64,000 nt of DNA from positions 40,476-104,475 of the forward strand of contig JASJFT010000164.1 of the NCBI GenBank assembly GCA_030770425.1, in the 5' to 3' direction. The position numbers were made by a program, and so were the translations under genes. This stretch comes from Darksidea phi. Taxonomy: Eukaryota > Ascomycota > Dothideomycetes > Pleosporales > Lentitheciaceae. The notes under the pieces were generated by a model. That model had not been told where the DNA came from, did not search any database, and saw nothing but the letters and a program-made list of their open reading frames with translations. This document shows, piece by piece, positions 49,889 to 62,730 of the stretch. How positions within the stretch are numbered: position 1 is the first letter of the stretch; each line of letters starts with the position of its first letter.

Positions 49889-50013
49889 ATAAGACTTTTA
49901 GAAATATTATTCTTTAAAGCCCTATTTATTTAAATTCTATACTTAGTAGTTTTAGGATTTTTATAATAAGATAGCTTTAGAACTTTTAGGGATATTATCC
50001 TCTAAAGATCTAT
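49889..50013. repeat. 37-nt palindromes after ORF B (49889-49925, 49977-50013)
   Basis: Part of an about 88-nt tandem repeat; a third lies near 50,060-50,096. The core is AGGGATA-T-TATCCT. Counterparts in copy 3 at about 62,750-62,960. Confidence 0.75.
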
Positions 50014-51164
50014 TTATTTAGGTTCTATACTTAGTAGTCTTAAGATTTTATAATAAGGTAGCTTTAGGACTTTTAGGGATACTATCCTCTAAAGGTCTAT
50101 ATTTTTCTTATCTTTATATAGTAGTTTTATACTTTTAGTATCTAGATAACTTTATAATATTAGAAAATTTTAGTCTTAATAGCCTTAAGATAACTTTTCT
50201 ATAGATAATTCCCTTTATTACTTTTCTTATAGTAATCGTCTATCTAATTTTCTAGTTATTCTAGCTATTACTTAATATTAAGTTATAGTACTAGTTTATA
50301 TTTATTTATTACTAGTTTATAGGCCTATATATAAGCCTCTACTTATTACTTAGAAGCCCTATAATATATATTTTTCCTTAGTAGTTTTTTTCGAGGACCT
50401 AAGTATATATATACCCCTTAGTAACTATTTTAAAATCTTTAAATATATATATACCTTCTAGCGATTATTTTAAAAGTCCTAAGTATATATATACCTTCTA
50501 GTAACTATTTTAAAAGTCTTAATTATATAGAGATAAGTTAAGATCTTTTTAACTCTATACCTATAAAATTTAAGTTAAAGTAATTTTATTTAGCTAAATT
50601 TATATTAAATCTATATTATAGTATATATATTATTTTCGGTTACTTCGCTCTATCTTATTAGTACTTTTAATAAACTTTTAGATACTCTACTCTAATTTTA
50701 TACGTTTATTAAGACGAATTTTTAAATACTCTATACTAATTCCCTTAGTAGCTTTTAGGTCCTCTACTTTAGTTCTATATATTTATTAAGACGAATTTTT
50801 AGATACTCTATACTAATTCTCTTAGTAACTTTTAGGTTCTCTACTCTAGTCCTATATATCTATTATAACGAAATTTTAGATACTTTATACTAATTCTATT
50901 AATAGCTTATAATAAACTTTTAGATCTAAGATATTAATATATCGTAGTAAGAAGGTCTATTCTCTATTACCTCTTTTATAGGCGGACTTAAATTAGTAAA
51001 TATTATTAATTAGGACTAGTATCTAATATTCTTATTATCTTATCTATCTATAGACGATATAAATTATTTATCTACCTAATATTAATATTACTACTAATAA
51101 GCTAGATTTAAGAATAAGCTAGTTACTTCTACTAAGCTCTATTTTAACTAGACTTACTCGTATT

Positions 51165-51302
51165 ATAGGGGTTTATAGAATAATATCCTATAAACCTCTA
51201 TATTCTTTTAGCTACTAGTTATCTTTACTAAAAGCCCTCTACTACTTAACTTATTTACTACTATTATAGGGATTTTTAGGATAATATCCTTTAAACGTTT
51301 AT
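51165..51302. repeat. 37-nt palindromes near the unit end (51165-51201, 51266-51302)
   Basis: The first is almost perfect (GTTTATAGAATA facing TATCCTATAAAC). Both lie in the 385-bp end segment that copy 3 has lost to the telomere. Confidence 0.78.
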
Positions 51303-51793
51303 ATCTTTTTATTTACTTATCTTAGATTAGGTTTTAAATAGAACTATTACTAGCTTTAATCCTTATTAATATTAATTACTATAAAAAAAAGAGTTAGAAT
51401 TTTAACTTTATATTTTCTCTTATATTAGTAAATTAATATTAGGCCTACGGGGTTAGAGTTAGACCCTAAAGTTAAGGAATACTAATATTTCGCCGATTCC
51501 TCTAGTTAATTTTTTTATTACTATACTACTACGAATATATACGTAAATAATTTTTAATCTTATTCTTATCTCTTTATACTTATTATAAGTTTATAGATTA
51601 ACTTATTACTCTATAAATTTTACTACGTAGCTATATAGTCGAATAATACTATACCTAATTAAATTATTTCTAATATAACCGTACGTATATACGGTATAGT
51701 ATAAGTTTTACTATATATACTATCTAGAACTATACTATATCTAATTAAATTATTTCTAATATAAATCGTACGGTATTATAGTACCGTCTATCC

Positions 51794-51910
51794 GTAGTAT
51801 ACTAGCTATACTAGCGCGTAGTATACTAGCTATACTAGTATATAGTATACTAGAGCGTATATCGGCGTATAGTATACTAGAGCGTAGTATACTAGAGCGT
51901 AGTATACTAG
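51794..51910. repeat. AT-rich palindromic minisatellite, copy 3
   Basis: The same tract in copy 3, with GAGCGTAGTATACTA units repeated. It keeps more CG than the other two copies. Confidence 0.75.
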
Positions 51911-54900
51911 CTCTACTATAGTACCGCCTATATATATATACTATACTAAACGAAATCTTATATAGTACTATATAATAATACTATACTATACGTAGAAATT
52001 ATATATTATGTAAAATAGTAATATAATATAGTTTAACTTATTAATAGGACTTCTAAGGATATTATCCCCGAACTATCTATTAGAAGATAGTAGTAAGTAG
52101 ATAGTACTACCTATAATAATAGAATATATTATAATAACGGGTACCTAATTAGATTAATATACGTATATCGATAGTAGGGGAAGGATTAATACTAGGTCGT
52201 AGAAACGTCGAATATACTAATATCCTACTCTTTAGTTTTATTATACCCCTAGGCGTAAAAACCCCTATAATTCTCTACTAAAAATATACGTTACTAATAA
52301 TATATCTTTCTTCTAATTATAAAAGTAGGGTTAGCCTTCTAAATATTATATAAAGGTAGAGAGGGTAGTAGTTAAATTAAAGTAAAGTAAAGTAAGTATA
52401 TAGAATAAGAGGGTAACTCTAAGAGAGGTTTATTAAGATAAAGAAGTACTAGTTAATAGATTAAATAAGTACTATCCTCTCTACGAATATAATAAAGGGA
52501 TAAGACCGTATTAGGCGCTATATAGTAGATTACGAAAAAGAAAGAGCGACGCGTAATTAGTCTTAGTAAATAATATAGACTATAATACTAACGTACTATC
52601 TATCTAGGGCTATAGGTACTTTTATATACTATACCTCTATATACCTCTATAATACTATAATAGAGTAGATACGGCGTATAGGGGGAATAGGTTCTACTAT
52701 AGTATAATATAATATATAAGATATAGTACTACGTAGGAGAAATATAATATATACCTAGGACTTAAATAGAGAATAAGATAAAGTAGTAGAGGTACGCGAT
52801 AATATAAAAAACTACCTAATTAGTAATAGTAATAGTAATAGAATTAATAAGCTTACTAGATAGTTAAAGGGGATAAGAATAGGCCGTATTAATATAGATA
52901 TAAAAGAAACTAATATAGCGCCTATTAAAAAGAATAGACTAGAGCTACCTATATACCAACTAGAAGCTTATATAGTAGACGCTTAGGAGTAAACTATCTT
53001 TAGGGCTTTAAGGGTAATTAAGATAATATACCTAGAAGATCGATTACCTAGCTCCCTACTATTTATAACTAATAATATAAGAGTTACTAGGATAATATTC
53101 CTAAAAGGTCTATTACTAAGCTTCTAATTATCTATAGCTAGTAATATAAGTATTCTTAGGATAATATCCCTAAAAGGTCTATTACTAAGCTTCTTATTAC
53201 TTATAGCTAGTCCTATAGACGACTTCTTCGTAGATAAAAGTAAACTATATATAAAGCCTCTAAATACGCCCCTAATAGATTAAATTAATAAAAATACTAA
53301 TAATATTAAATCGTTAATATTAAACTATACTACGCTAGAACCTAAGAACTCGTCTACCTAATAAGCTATAGTATAAGCTATTCTTTACTATCTTCGATAC
53401 GGCTATACCTATAGAGAGGAGTAACCTTCTAATAGACTTTCCCTTAAGTATATAATTAAGCTCCTATAGAATAAGCTATATTAGGTACCTATACTTACTC
53501 TATACGACTATACGCTATTAAGTCTACTAAAGATTATTAGATTATATAATAATAGCGTACCTATTTATTTATAATAGGAACCGCTACTAACTAGACTCTA
53601 CCTCGACCTAGCTTAGGACCCTCTATAGCTACTATTACTTAACTTTAATCTATTAGAGTATAAATATCTAAACGCGTAAGGGTCTTTTAATATCTAAGAC
53701 TAATTTAATATAGATAGTATCTTATTCTCCTCTTTATATCTACGCGTCTTCTAATAGAATACTAAAATTTTCTTCTATCTAACCTATATATAAATAATAT
53801 ACTTAAACTAATATATATCCTTACCCCGTATAAACCTAATAAGTAATAAGAATATTCTCTTCTATATAGCGGGGTAGTAGGACTATTTTATCTTTTTTCC
53901 TAAGATACTACTAGTATATACCAACCTAAATAGTAAGGTAGTTAAAGCTATAACCTAGTACCTTAATAACTATATAATAAGTATTTAGACTAACTAAATC
54001 CTTCTTCTTACCTTAGACGTAGTATACTCCCCTAGTACTAAATACTACTATCCTTACTCCTAGAACGAAATCCGTACTAAGACTAATATAAAAAGTAAAA
54101 TAGAAGTCTATAAGAAGGTATAAAGTTATATTAATATTTAAATCTCTATTACCTCTATCCTCCTAGGCGACCTTTAGGACTATATTAGTTTATTTATAAG
54201 AAACGTAGTAGGTACCTATCTTCCTATAGATATCTTTAACGAGCTAGCTCTCTTTATCTTTAACTATAATATAAAGCTAGCTAGCTAGGGTAAGTAAAAG
54301 ACGTTTACTAAAGTATAATAGGCGTTTATAGCTATAATACGGTATCTATAGAATTAGGACTATATTATACTAATTACCTTTTAACTTAACTTTACTTTTA
54401 AATAATTTAAATAAGGTAGTTATACTATAATCCTTTATAAAGCTATATATAACTATACCTAGACGTCTTAGCTTACGAATCCTACTTTATAAGCTAGACC
54501 TACTACTAATATAATAATCTACCTATAGACTAGTACTAATACTAGAAGTATTAATATAGCTATAAAATATATAAATCCTTTATATACTAAAGGGCTTACG
54601 TAAGCTAAGGGGTATAATATAGTTAAGGAATAGTTTACCTTCTAACTTAAAGGCTATACCCCTTTCTAGGACCCTCTATTTAAACTTTTAGCCTATTTAG
54701 AAAAGTATTTTAGACTATAGGCTTAGCTTTATACGTTATTAGTACTAGTACTATTAAAGCTTACTTACTCTACTATTCTATACTATTAGTAGAATATTAA
54801 GAGCTAAATCTACCTATCGATCTATAGATTAGATTAGGCGACCTTTAGTAATAGATAAGAATTTAGAATTAACTATAACCTATTCTTAATCTTCCTAGAC

Positions 54901-56019
54901 TATTTCTTAGAGCTCGTTAAGAATTTACTTAATATAGTAGTAGTATCTACTATACTAGAGTATAGAGGTTACTAGTACCTAGCTACTATAGAGGTTAATT
55001 ATTTTTAAATAGTAGAGAGTAATTAATAGATTCTAGATATAGAGGTCGTTATATAAGCCGTAAACCTAGAATCTAGTACTAGTATAATATCTATAACGAT
55101 AGCCGAGTAAGAGCTAAACGTTATATTTACTACTTTACTTACCTAGATTCTATCCCTTTTATTAGACTATCTAAACCTAGAGTAGATACTATCTATCTAG
55201 CGTAGATATTATTAGATAAAGAGCTAAGTTACGAACGAATTTTCTATATAGGTAGTATATAAGGAAAAATAATTTTAATAATAGTATAGACTTTATCTTT
55301 AAGACTTCGTAGAGAGGTAGGATATACTATAGCTATATCCTAAGCTTAATATATAGTCGCTTTATATTCTTATACTAAATATCTATAAATATCTATAGCT
55401 AGATATAGTATATAATTTACTATATAAAAGTATCCGTACTATTATAAAGCTTCTTATAAAGAAGATATAAGAGAGAAAAATATATAAATTTATAGAGTAT
55501 ATAATTCGTACGTATATAGTAGTATATAATACTACGTTAAGGAATACCTTATATCTTCTAATAGTACTTTCTTAGATATATATTTAGGTGTATAACCTCT
55601 TAGTTATTAAGATAGTATAGTTACGATAGATACGTAAGAGAAAGAATAATAAAGAGAATAGTAGTATTAAAATCTTTTAACGCGAATCTAGACTATTTAA
55701 TAATATAGTTACTAGATTAGAAGTACTATTATTTATAAGTATTAAGAAGTTTCTATATAAGGATAGCCTTAGCTTATAGACTATTAAAGTAGTATATACG
55801 AAATAAAGAGAATAGTCTAAATACTATCTAAAGTAGGCGTTTAGCCTATAGGCTAATTAAGTAGTACTTCTCTTTAAGTTAAGTAATATCTAGCCTAACT
55901 AGGCTAAGAGATTACGTATTATTCTAAAGATTACTAAAATTATATAGATAATTTAAGAGTAAGCGCCTTCTAGATATATAGATACTATTATTTACTAATT
56001 TAAAAGTTTTCTCTTTAAT

Positions 56020-56620
56020 ATAGCTAGCTACTATATTTAGGTAATCCTCTACTATAAGTTCGATAAGACGTTAATACTAGTAAAGGGGTTACTATAAAAT
56101 TTAGTTAAGATAAAAGAAGAATATATTAATTAGATAAAGCTAGTACGTATAAAGTAGATATTCCCTATTTTTAATATAAAGAACTATACTCGGTTCTATA
56201 TTAGATACGACGTACTAGTTTATAAGGACGAGATATTAAAAAAAGAGATTCTTTAAGTACTAATATACTAGCGAATAATAATAAACTAAGATAGTAGCTA
56301 GAATATAGTATAATATCTACTATCCTTATTAGTATATAGTAGAGGTAGGATTTAGTAGATACTAATCTTATTATATAAAATTACGGTATTCGAGAAAGAC
56401 TATATAAAGTAGATAGTAAGGGAATAAAGATACCTTACTAATCTAGGTATTTAGGAGATAGATAGAGAAGATAACGAGGACTTAGAGTAGCTAATAGAGC
56501 TAGAAGACTATATAAAAAGTAAGAAAGAAAGTAGAAACGAAGATTATATTAAAGAAGAATTTATATCTAATAGATAAATCTACTATTATAGACTTAGATA
56601 GAATAGTAAGTTAACTAAGG
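56020..56620 (+). pseudogene. Ghost of ORF C (copy 3), RIP-inactivated
   Basis: Best-preserved copy of ORF C. The decoded product has an acidic C-terminal part (LEDYIKSKKESRNEDYIKEE-like composition) and is followed within 80 bp by a cluster of four 37-nt palindromes. Family unknown. The equivalent in copy 2 is at about 36,110-36,720. Confidence 0.5.
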
Positions 56621-56694
56621 GGCCTTTCTAGGATATTATCTTAAAAAGGTCTATAAACGTAGCTATATAACTATAACCTATAGAAAATAGCTAT

Positions 56695-56965
56695 ATAGGT
56701 CTCTTTAGAATATTATTCCTAAAAGGTCTATAAGAAAGACTTTTATAACTATAACCTATACTATAAATCTATATAGGTATTACTAGGATACTATCCTTAA
56801 AAGGTCTATAAAGAAGATATCTATAACTATACCTTATAAAGTATATCTATATAGGCCTCTCTAGAATATTATCCCTAGAAGGCCTATAAGGGAGAGCTTT
56901 ATAACTATATCGTATAAAGTATATCTATATAGGCCTCTCTAGAATATTATCCTTAGAAGACCTAT
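56695..56965. repeat. Four 37-nt palindromes after ORF C, copy 3
   Basis: At 56,695-56,731, 56,773-56,809, 56,851-56,887 and 56,929-56,965, spaced exactly 78 nt. Outer arms ATAGGCCT and AGGCCTAT (with C/T variants) are the best-kept of the family. Confidence 0.82.
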
Positions 56966-57825
56966 AAGAAAAAGCTCTATAACTATAACCTATACGAGTA
57001 TATCTAGGAGTAAACCCGGTTAATTTAAGGTATACTAGTCCTAATATAGTCTAATCGACTAGTACTATATTAAGTACGTAGTAGGGTTCCTAATATTAAG
57101 ACTTTAGTATATATTTATATAATATACTTTACTTCCCTTCTTTACTTTTATCTTTACCTTTACTTACGTTCTCTTATTACTAGTATTAACCCTAAACTAC
57201 TAATTACGTTATTAATTACGTAAGACTAATCTACCCGTTTACTACCTCTAAAATAAAACTCTTTCCTCTACTACTATAACTTTTCTCTTCTACCCTACTT
57301 TTAATCTAACTAAGCGCTTTACCCGCTCTTACTCTAGTAGCTATTTTATACCTAATCTAGCTTAGTAGCTTTTAAAATAGACTATATACGACTATTAAGA
57401 TAGATAATATACTAAATCTTTACCTACGAGTATCTCTAAGGTATATTCCCTACTAAAATATACCTAAAAGGTAATAGAAGAATAATTAATACGTTATAGG
57501 TCCTATTCGTAGAAATAAATAGTAAAATAGGTAAGAGAGATTAGTCTATTAGCTACGTAGAAGTAGTCTAGATAATATCCCTAAAAGGCCTATATACTAA
57601 TAGTTTTATAGTTAATAAGCCTTATTAGAAAGTAAATATTACTATCTTAGCTTCTTTTATTAGAACGATCTATCTCGACTATAGGGGATTTAAGGATAGT
57701 ACCTATAAATACCTTATCTTTACGTATACTAATAGTTCTAAAAATTCCTACTCTTAAACTAAACTCTTCGACTATAGGAGATTTAAAGATAATATCTATA
57801 AATATCCTATCTTCCCCTATTACCA

Positions 57826-59640
57826 ATCTAAACGTAGAGAAGATTTACGATATAATAAAAAGTAATTTTAAGAAAGAGAGTAATAGTAATAATTTAGTAA
57901 TCCTCGAAGGTTCCGTCCGTATAAGTAGTAATAAAGATAATAATATAGCTTCTACTCTTTATAAGAAGGATAGCTCTCTTATAAAAATTACGAGCTATTA
58001 TTATATAAACACGGGTATCCTTATATAGCTCTTTTAACTCTTAACGTTAAAGATAGACTACCTTCTCCTTATAAATCCCGACGTTATAGCTATAGTAGAA
58101 TAGTATAAGAAAATAGTCTTAGGACCTACAAAGATAATAATAGAATCTAATAAGAATAAGCTATAAGATCGGCCGATTAACTAGTATATAAAGTACCTCG
58201 TAGAGTATAAAAAAGCTAAATTAATAATCTACTCTAATCTATTATAAGGGGATATAGAGATCTAGAATACTAAGAATTACGTCCTTCGTTATATATACTA
58301 GTATACTATTAAGCTAGAATATAAGGGCGTCTTTAAAGATAAGGGAGTTTAAGTTATCTAATATAATATATTTATTTAGGGGTATCTATTCCTTAAATAT
58401 TAAAAAGTACTAGATACTAATAACTAGAAGAAGAGCTAGGCTAAATTATATATATAAAAGGCTAGTTAAGCTATTAAGTACTACGCTAAGAAGAAAAAAT
58501 AAAAAGTACGAATCTAAAATATAACGTATAATAAGGATAAGTAGATAACTACGCCGAAGCCTAAAAAGAAGATAGTTATAGGGGTTAAGAGGATAATATC
58601 CTTTAAAGTCCTAAATACGCCTAAGAAGAAGGCTAAGACTAAGGGTAAGAATAAGGGTAAAGATAAAGTCGTAGATATAGATTCTAATTCTAATAGTAAG
58701 AATTTAGAGGACCTTATTAATAGAATACGTAGTATTACGGGTATTTAAAAATATATTAGTATAAAAGTTATCTATATAGTAAAGATAGAATACTAAAAGG
58801 AAGAGGCTCGACTTAACGTTAATTATATTAATAATAAGATGATAGAAGAGTTAGTAATAGTAATAGACGCTATAGTAGAGGCTAAAGCTATAGATACTAG
58901 CGTAGTCGAAAGGACTAAATATCGTAAGTAGAAAGTACTTTAAGAGGTAGACGAGTACTTAGAGTCCCTCTTTAAGGATAAGTATTAAAGAAAAGCCTAT
59001 ATTACTATAGTAAACGATTTAAAGACGTATATTAAGGACTTCTTTAACTACTTTTACTATATAAAGGTAAAAGATTACTACGAGGTATACTTATAATCTC
59101 TTTTACCTAAGAAGCTATCTAGGTTAGTATTTATAAAGAATATAATAATAGAGATACTAGATATTTAGGATATTAAAGAAGTAAATAGTATCTAAACCTT
59201 TAATAAATCTACGTTCTACGATAGTATCGTAAATATTAAATACTAGAAAGTAGTAGCGCTCTTAAGAGGCGACTAGGGGATAGATAGATAGTAAATAGTT
59301 CTTAATAATTTTAAAATATCGGAATAATACGAGTAATAAATAGAACTCTTTAATAAGCTAATAAATTTTACTAAGTTTTAGTATAATAATTTATATACTA
59401 CCCTACGCGTAAATTATATTATAAACGCTAAAATTCTATACCTACTATACTAGTTACTAAATAAGATAATAAGATAGTAGTAGATTATAATTAACTATTA
59501 GATATAAGAAGTCCTTATAAAATTTAAGACTAAAGAAGGGCTATATAGAGATATAATAGGTCTAGGTAAAATAATTAAGTATAGAGTATCTATACTATTA
59601 GTAAATATAACCCTTTATAGGATAATATCCCTAAATCCTC
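57826..59640 (+). pseudogene. Ghost of ORF A (copy 3), about 600 codons
   Basis: A continuous plus-strand frame interrupted only by TAA/TAG runs over about 1.8 kb, starting just after a 37-nt palindrome. The decoded protein contains a Lys-rich basic stretch (KKKAKTKGKNKGKDK region, about 58,620-58,680) followed by an SNSNSKN stretch and a mostly helical remainder rich in Ile, Leu and Lys. The same frame exists in copy 2, where the retrotransposon cuts it at 38,038/45,036. I do not recognise the family; a DNA-binding or telomere-linked protein is possible but unproven. Confidence 0.55.
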
Positions 59641-61669
59641 TATATAATTCTTTATAGGATAATATTCCTAAATTCCTTATATAGTTCTTTATAGGATAAT
59701 ATTCCTAAATTCTCTATTTAGTTCTTTATAGGATAATATCCTAAATTCCTTTATTACTATCTTTTATTTACTAACTACTTTATTATAGGATACTATTAAT
59801 ACTAATAAGGCTTTCGACGCTTCTTCTAACCTAAAATCTAAGTATTATCTCTAGTTAGTCTTTATACTCTTTAGAGTAGTTATATAAATAATACGCGAAA
59901 TTTATAACTTCTTATCTCTTTTAGATATTATTATACTCTTCTTAAGTACTAATATAAAGGTATAAACTTATATTTATTACTTTAATAAACTACCCGAAGA
60001 TTATTATATCTAGGATAAGATAAATTAAAGGAACCTAAATATAGTCGTAGTAACTAGTTACTAAATAATTAGTAATATCTTTAGTTTAATAGTTTTTTAT
60101 ACTTAGAAGTAGTTAAATAACCTAGAGGTTTCTATTAACCTTAGGAATTCTATTTAATTAGATCCCTAATAGCTAGCTAATCTAGTAGGAAAATTCTAAG
60201 CTATTATTTATAATAAACTATAGTATAGGCTTCGAAATCTAAGTAGTTACTATATAATAATTTATTAGATAGATACTCTATAGATTTAACTATTCTTAGG
60301 TAGTCTCTTACTCTATAATCTCCTTAATATTTATAACTATCTATTCCTTTTTAAATACTCCGACCTTACCGTAAAGGTTTAGGTAACTAATAATACTATT
60401 AGCTACTACCCTAACGCTAGTAACCCCTACTACCTTCTTAACGATTACCTAGTAGTAATATACTAATTTACCTCTTATTACTTCTAAAAGTAAATCCTCG
60501 ATAATATTAAACTTATATTATACTAGTAGGGTATTATAGCTTAGAAAATTCTAAAATATTTTATTATCCGGCGTAAGTATAGATTAATATACCTAATTAA
60601 ATTAAACCGTATAATAGCGCGTAATCTTCTAAAATTATAGTATTTTTATATTAATATTTATTTTCTACTATCGTCGTAAGCTACGTACGATCGATTTTAT
60701 AAGTAATAAAGCTAACGACTAATACTAGCTAGTATAGATAATATATATAATTCTATACCGAACCCCCGTATTATAAGAGTAATTACTCTTCTTATTACTA
60801 TTCCCTTCTTAGAATATTTATATATATCTAATCCCTATTACTAAGAATCTAAGAACTCTAATAATATTTATATTAGACGGGATATAGACGTACTATATAT
60901 AAAAGAGAACGACTAGAACTTTTACTTATAGTTTAATATTTATTTAAATCTATATAATAAAATACCTTAGAAGGGACCTAACTTCTAATATATATAATAG
61001 CTATTCGGAACTATAGTCAACTATAGATATAAGAAACTACTAATAATACCCTATACTAATATAATAAAAGTACCCTTAGCTATAATTCGCCGACTACTAT
61101 TATTAAGCTCTCTAAAATTCGTAGTATTACTAGTACTTATATTATATATAACTATTATATACGACTAGAAAGTTATCGTCTAGTTTAAGTACTATATAAT
61201 ACTTACTATATTTAAAGAGCTATTAGAGTTATATAAATACTTTACCTTAAGATTAATTAAATACTTAGTTTCTAAAATTAAGAAATATAAGAATATAAAG
61301 GATAACTTTAATAATTATAATTTAATTATTAAAGAACTCCTTTTCTAGTTTAATATTAGAAGTATCGGGCTTAATCTCTAGTATAATTATAATATAGCGA
61401 TTCTAGTAGAAATACTACTAATAATAGAAATAGAAATATAAGTAATAGTATAGTTATATTAGTTAGGATAGCTATATATAGTAACTATTTATTTACTTAT
61501 AGTTACTAAAACTACTAATATCTAAACGCTAAAGTATATTCTTCTTATAGGGCTTTTAGGGATAATATTCTATAAACCTCTATATAACCCTTCTCTTTTA
61601 TATATTTAACTAATCCTTATAAGAGAATAATTTATTATATAGTTTCTACTATTACTATCTTTATATCCT

Positions 61670-62730
61670 AGGAAGGTCTATTAGGGTTAACTATAGATAA
61701 ATCTAATAATATACTTAACTCTAACGAGGAGAGTAGTAAGCTTATCTTTAGTAAAGAGATATCTCTCGAAGACTTTATATTAGACTATTTTTTAGTTAAG
61801 CTTAAGTCTAGTTATATTATTTATCTATATATTAAGTTACTAAAGGGTCGTATTAAGATTAAGAAGCTTTATAAGTATTTTAATTATAGTAAGATATAGT
61901 AGCCTACGATATTACCTCTTAAGAAGGTACTTAAACGTCTTCTTAAAGAGTCTTACTTATAGATAATTATTTAATATAGTAGCTTTAGATCTAAAGTATA
62001 AGTAGATCTATATACTATATTATAGTAGGAAATCTTAAAATAAACTAAAGCTTACTAGAAGGCTAAACTTAGTTCTAAGTCGTTATTAGAACTTATAACT
62101 AAGAAGATAAAGCTCGTTATCTATATCCCGAATTTTAAGAAGTTATATATATATTTTATAGATAATATCCCTAAAGTCCCTATATTTAATAATAATAAAT
62201 ATATTCTAGCTTTCTAGCTATTTAATTCTTATCTTATAGGTAGCGACAGTATTTACTATATCTCTACTAAGGACTACTAGGTACCTAGTATTACGAATAA
62301 ATAATATACTAGTTAGTATAATTAGATTAATAAGAAGCGCGAACTTATATACTTATCTAATACTTAATTATCTTTAAGAAAGCTAAAGTCCTAAGATACT
62401 ATTAAGAAGGAGAAGAACGAAAAATATTAACGTTAAGAGTAAGTAAATATAAAGAAGGTAGATAAGAAAGTAAAAGTAGCTAAGGGGACTATTAGTATAC
62501 TAGTAACCCCTAAGAAGAATACGACCCTTAAGAAGAATATAACCCCTAAAAAGAGGTAAATATTAACTAATACGAATATAATAGGTAGGTATAAGAAGAA
62601 GTTAAAGATCTTTAAGTAGTCTAATATTACTACTTTATTAATAACTACTTGTAATACTCGCTCGAAAACTAAGGCCGTTAAGAAGTAGTAGAGTATTAAT
62701 AACCCTAATTCTAAAGTATAGAGTTATTAT
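61670..62730 (+). pseudogene. Ghost of ORF B (copy 3)
   Basis: Collinear copy of the frame at 48,800-49,860, with TAA/TAG at former glutamine positions and the same basic tail. One of the few surviving TpG dinucleotides lies near its end (about 62,650). Confidence 0.5.

Larger units (their letters stand above)
31548..51436 (+). repeat. Complete subtelomeric repeat unit, copy 2, with inserted retrotransposon
   Basis: Without the LTR element at 38,039-45,035 the unit is about 12.9 kb. Its first part (to 37,092) equals copy 1; the rest (37,093-38,038 and 45,036-51,050) equals 56,991-57,938 and 57,939-63,911 of copy 3. The final 385 bp (51,052-51,436) are missing from copy 3 because the telomere begins there. 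It holds ghosts of ORFs A, B and C and the palindrome family. Confidence 0.85.
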
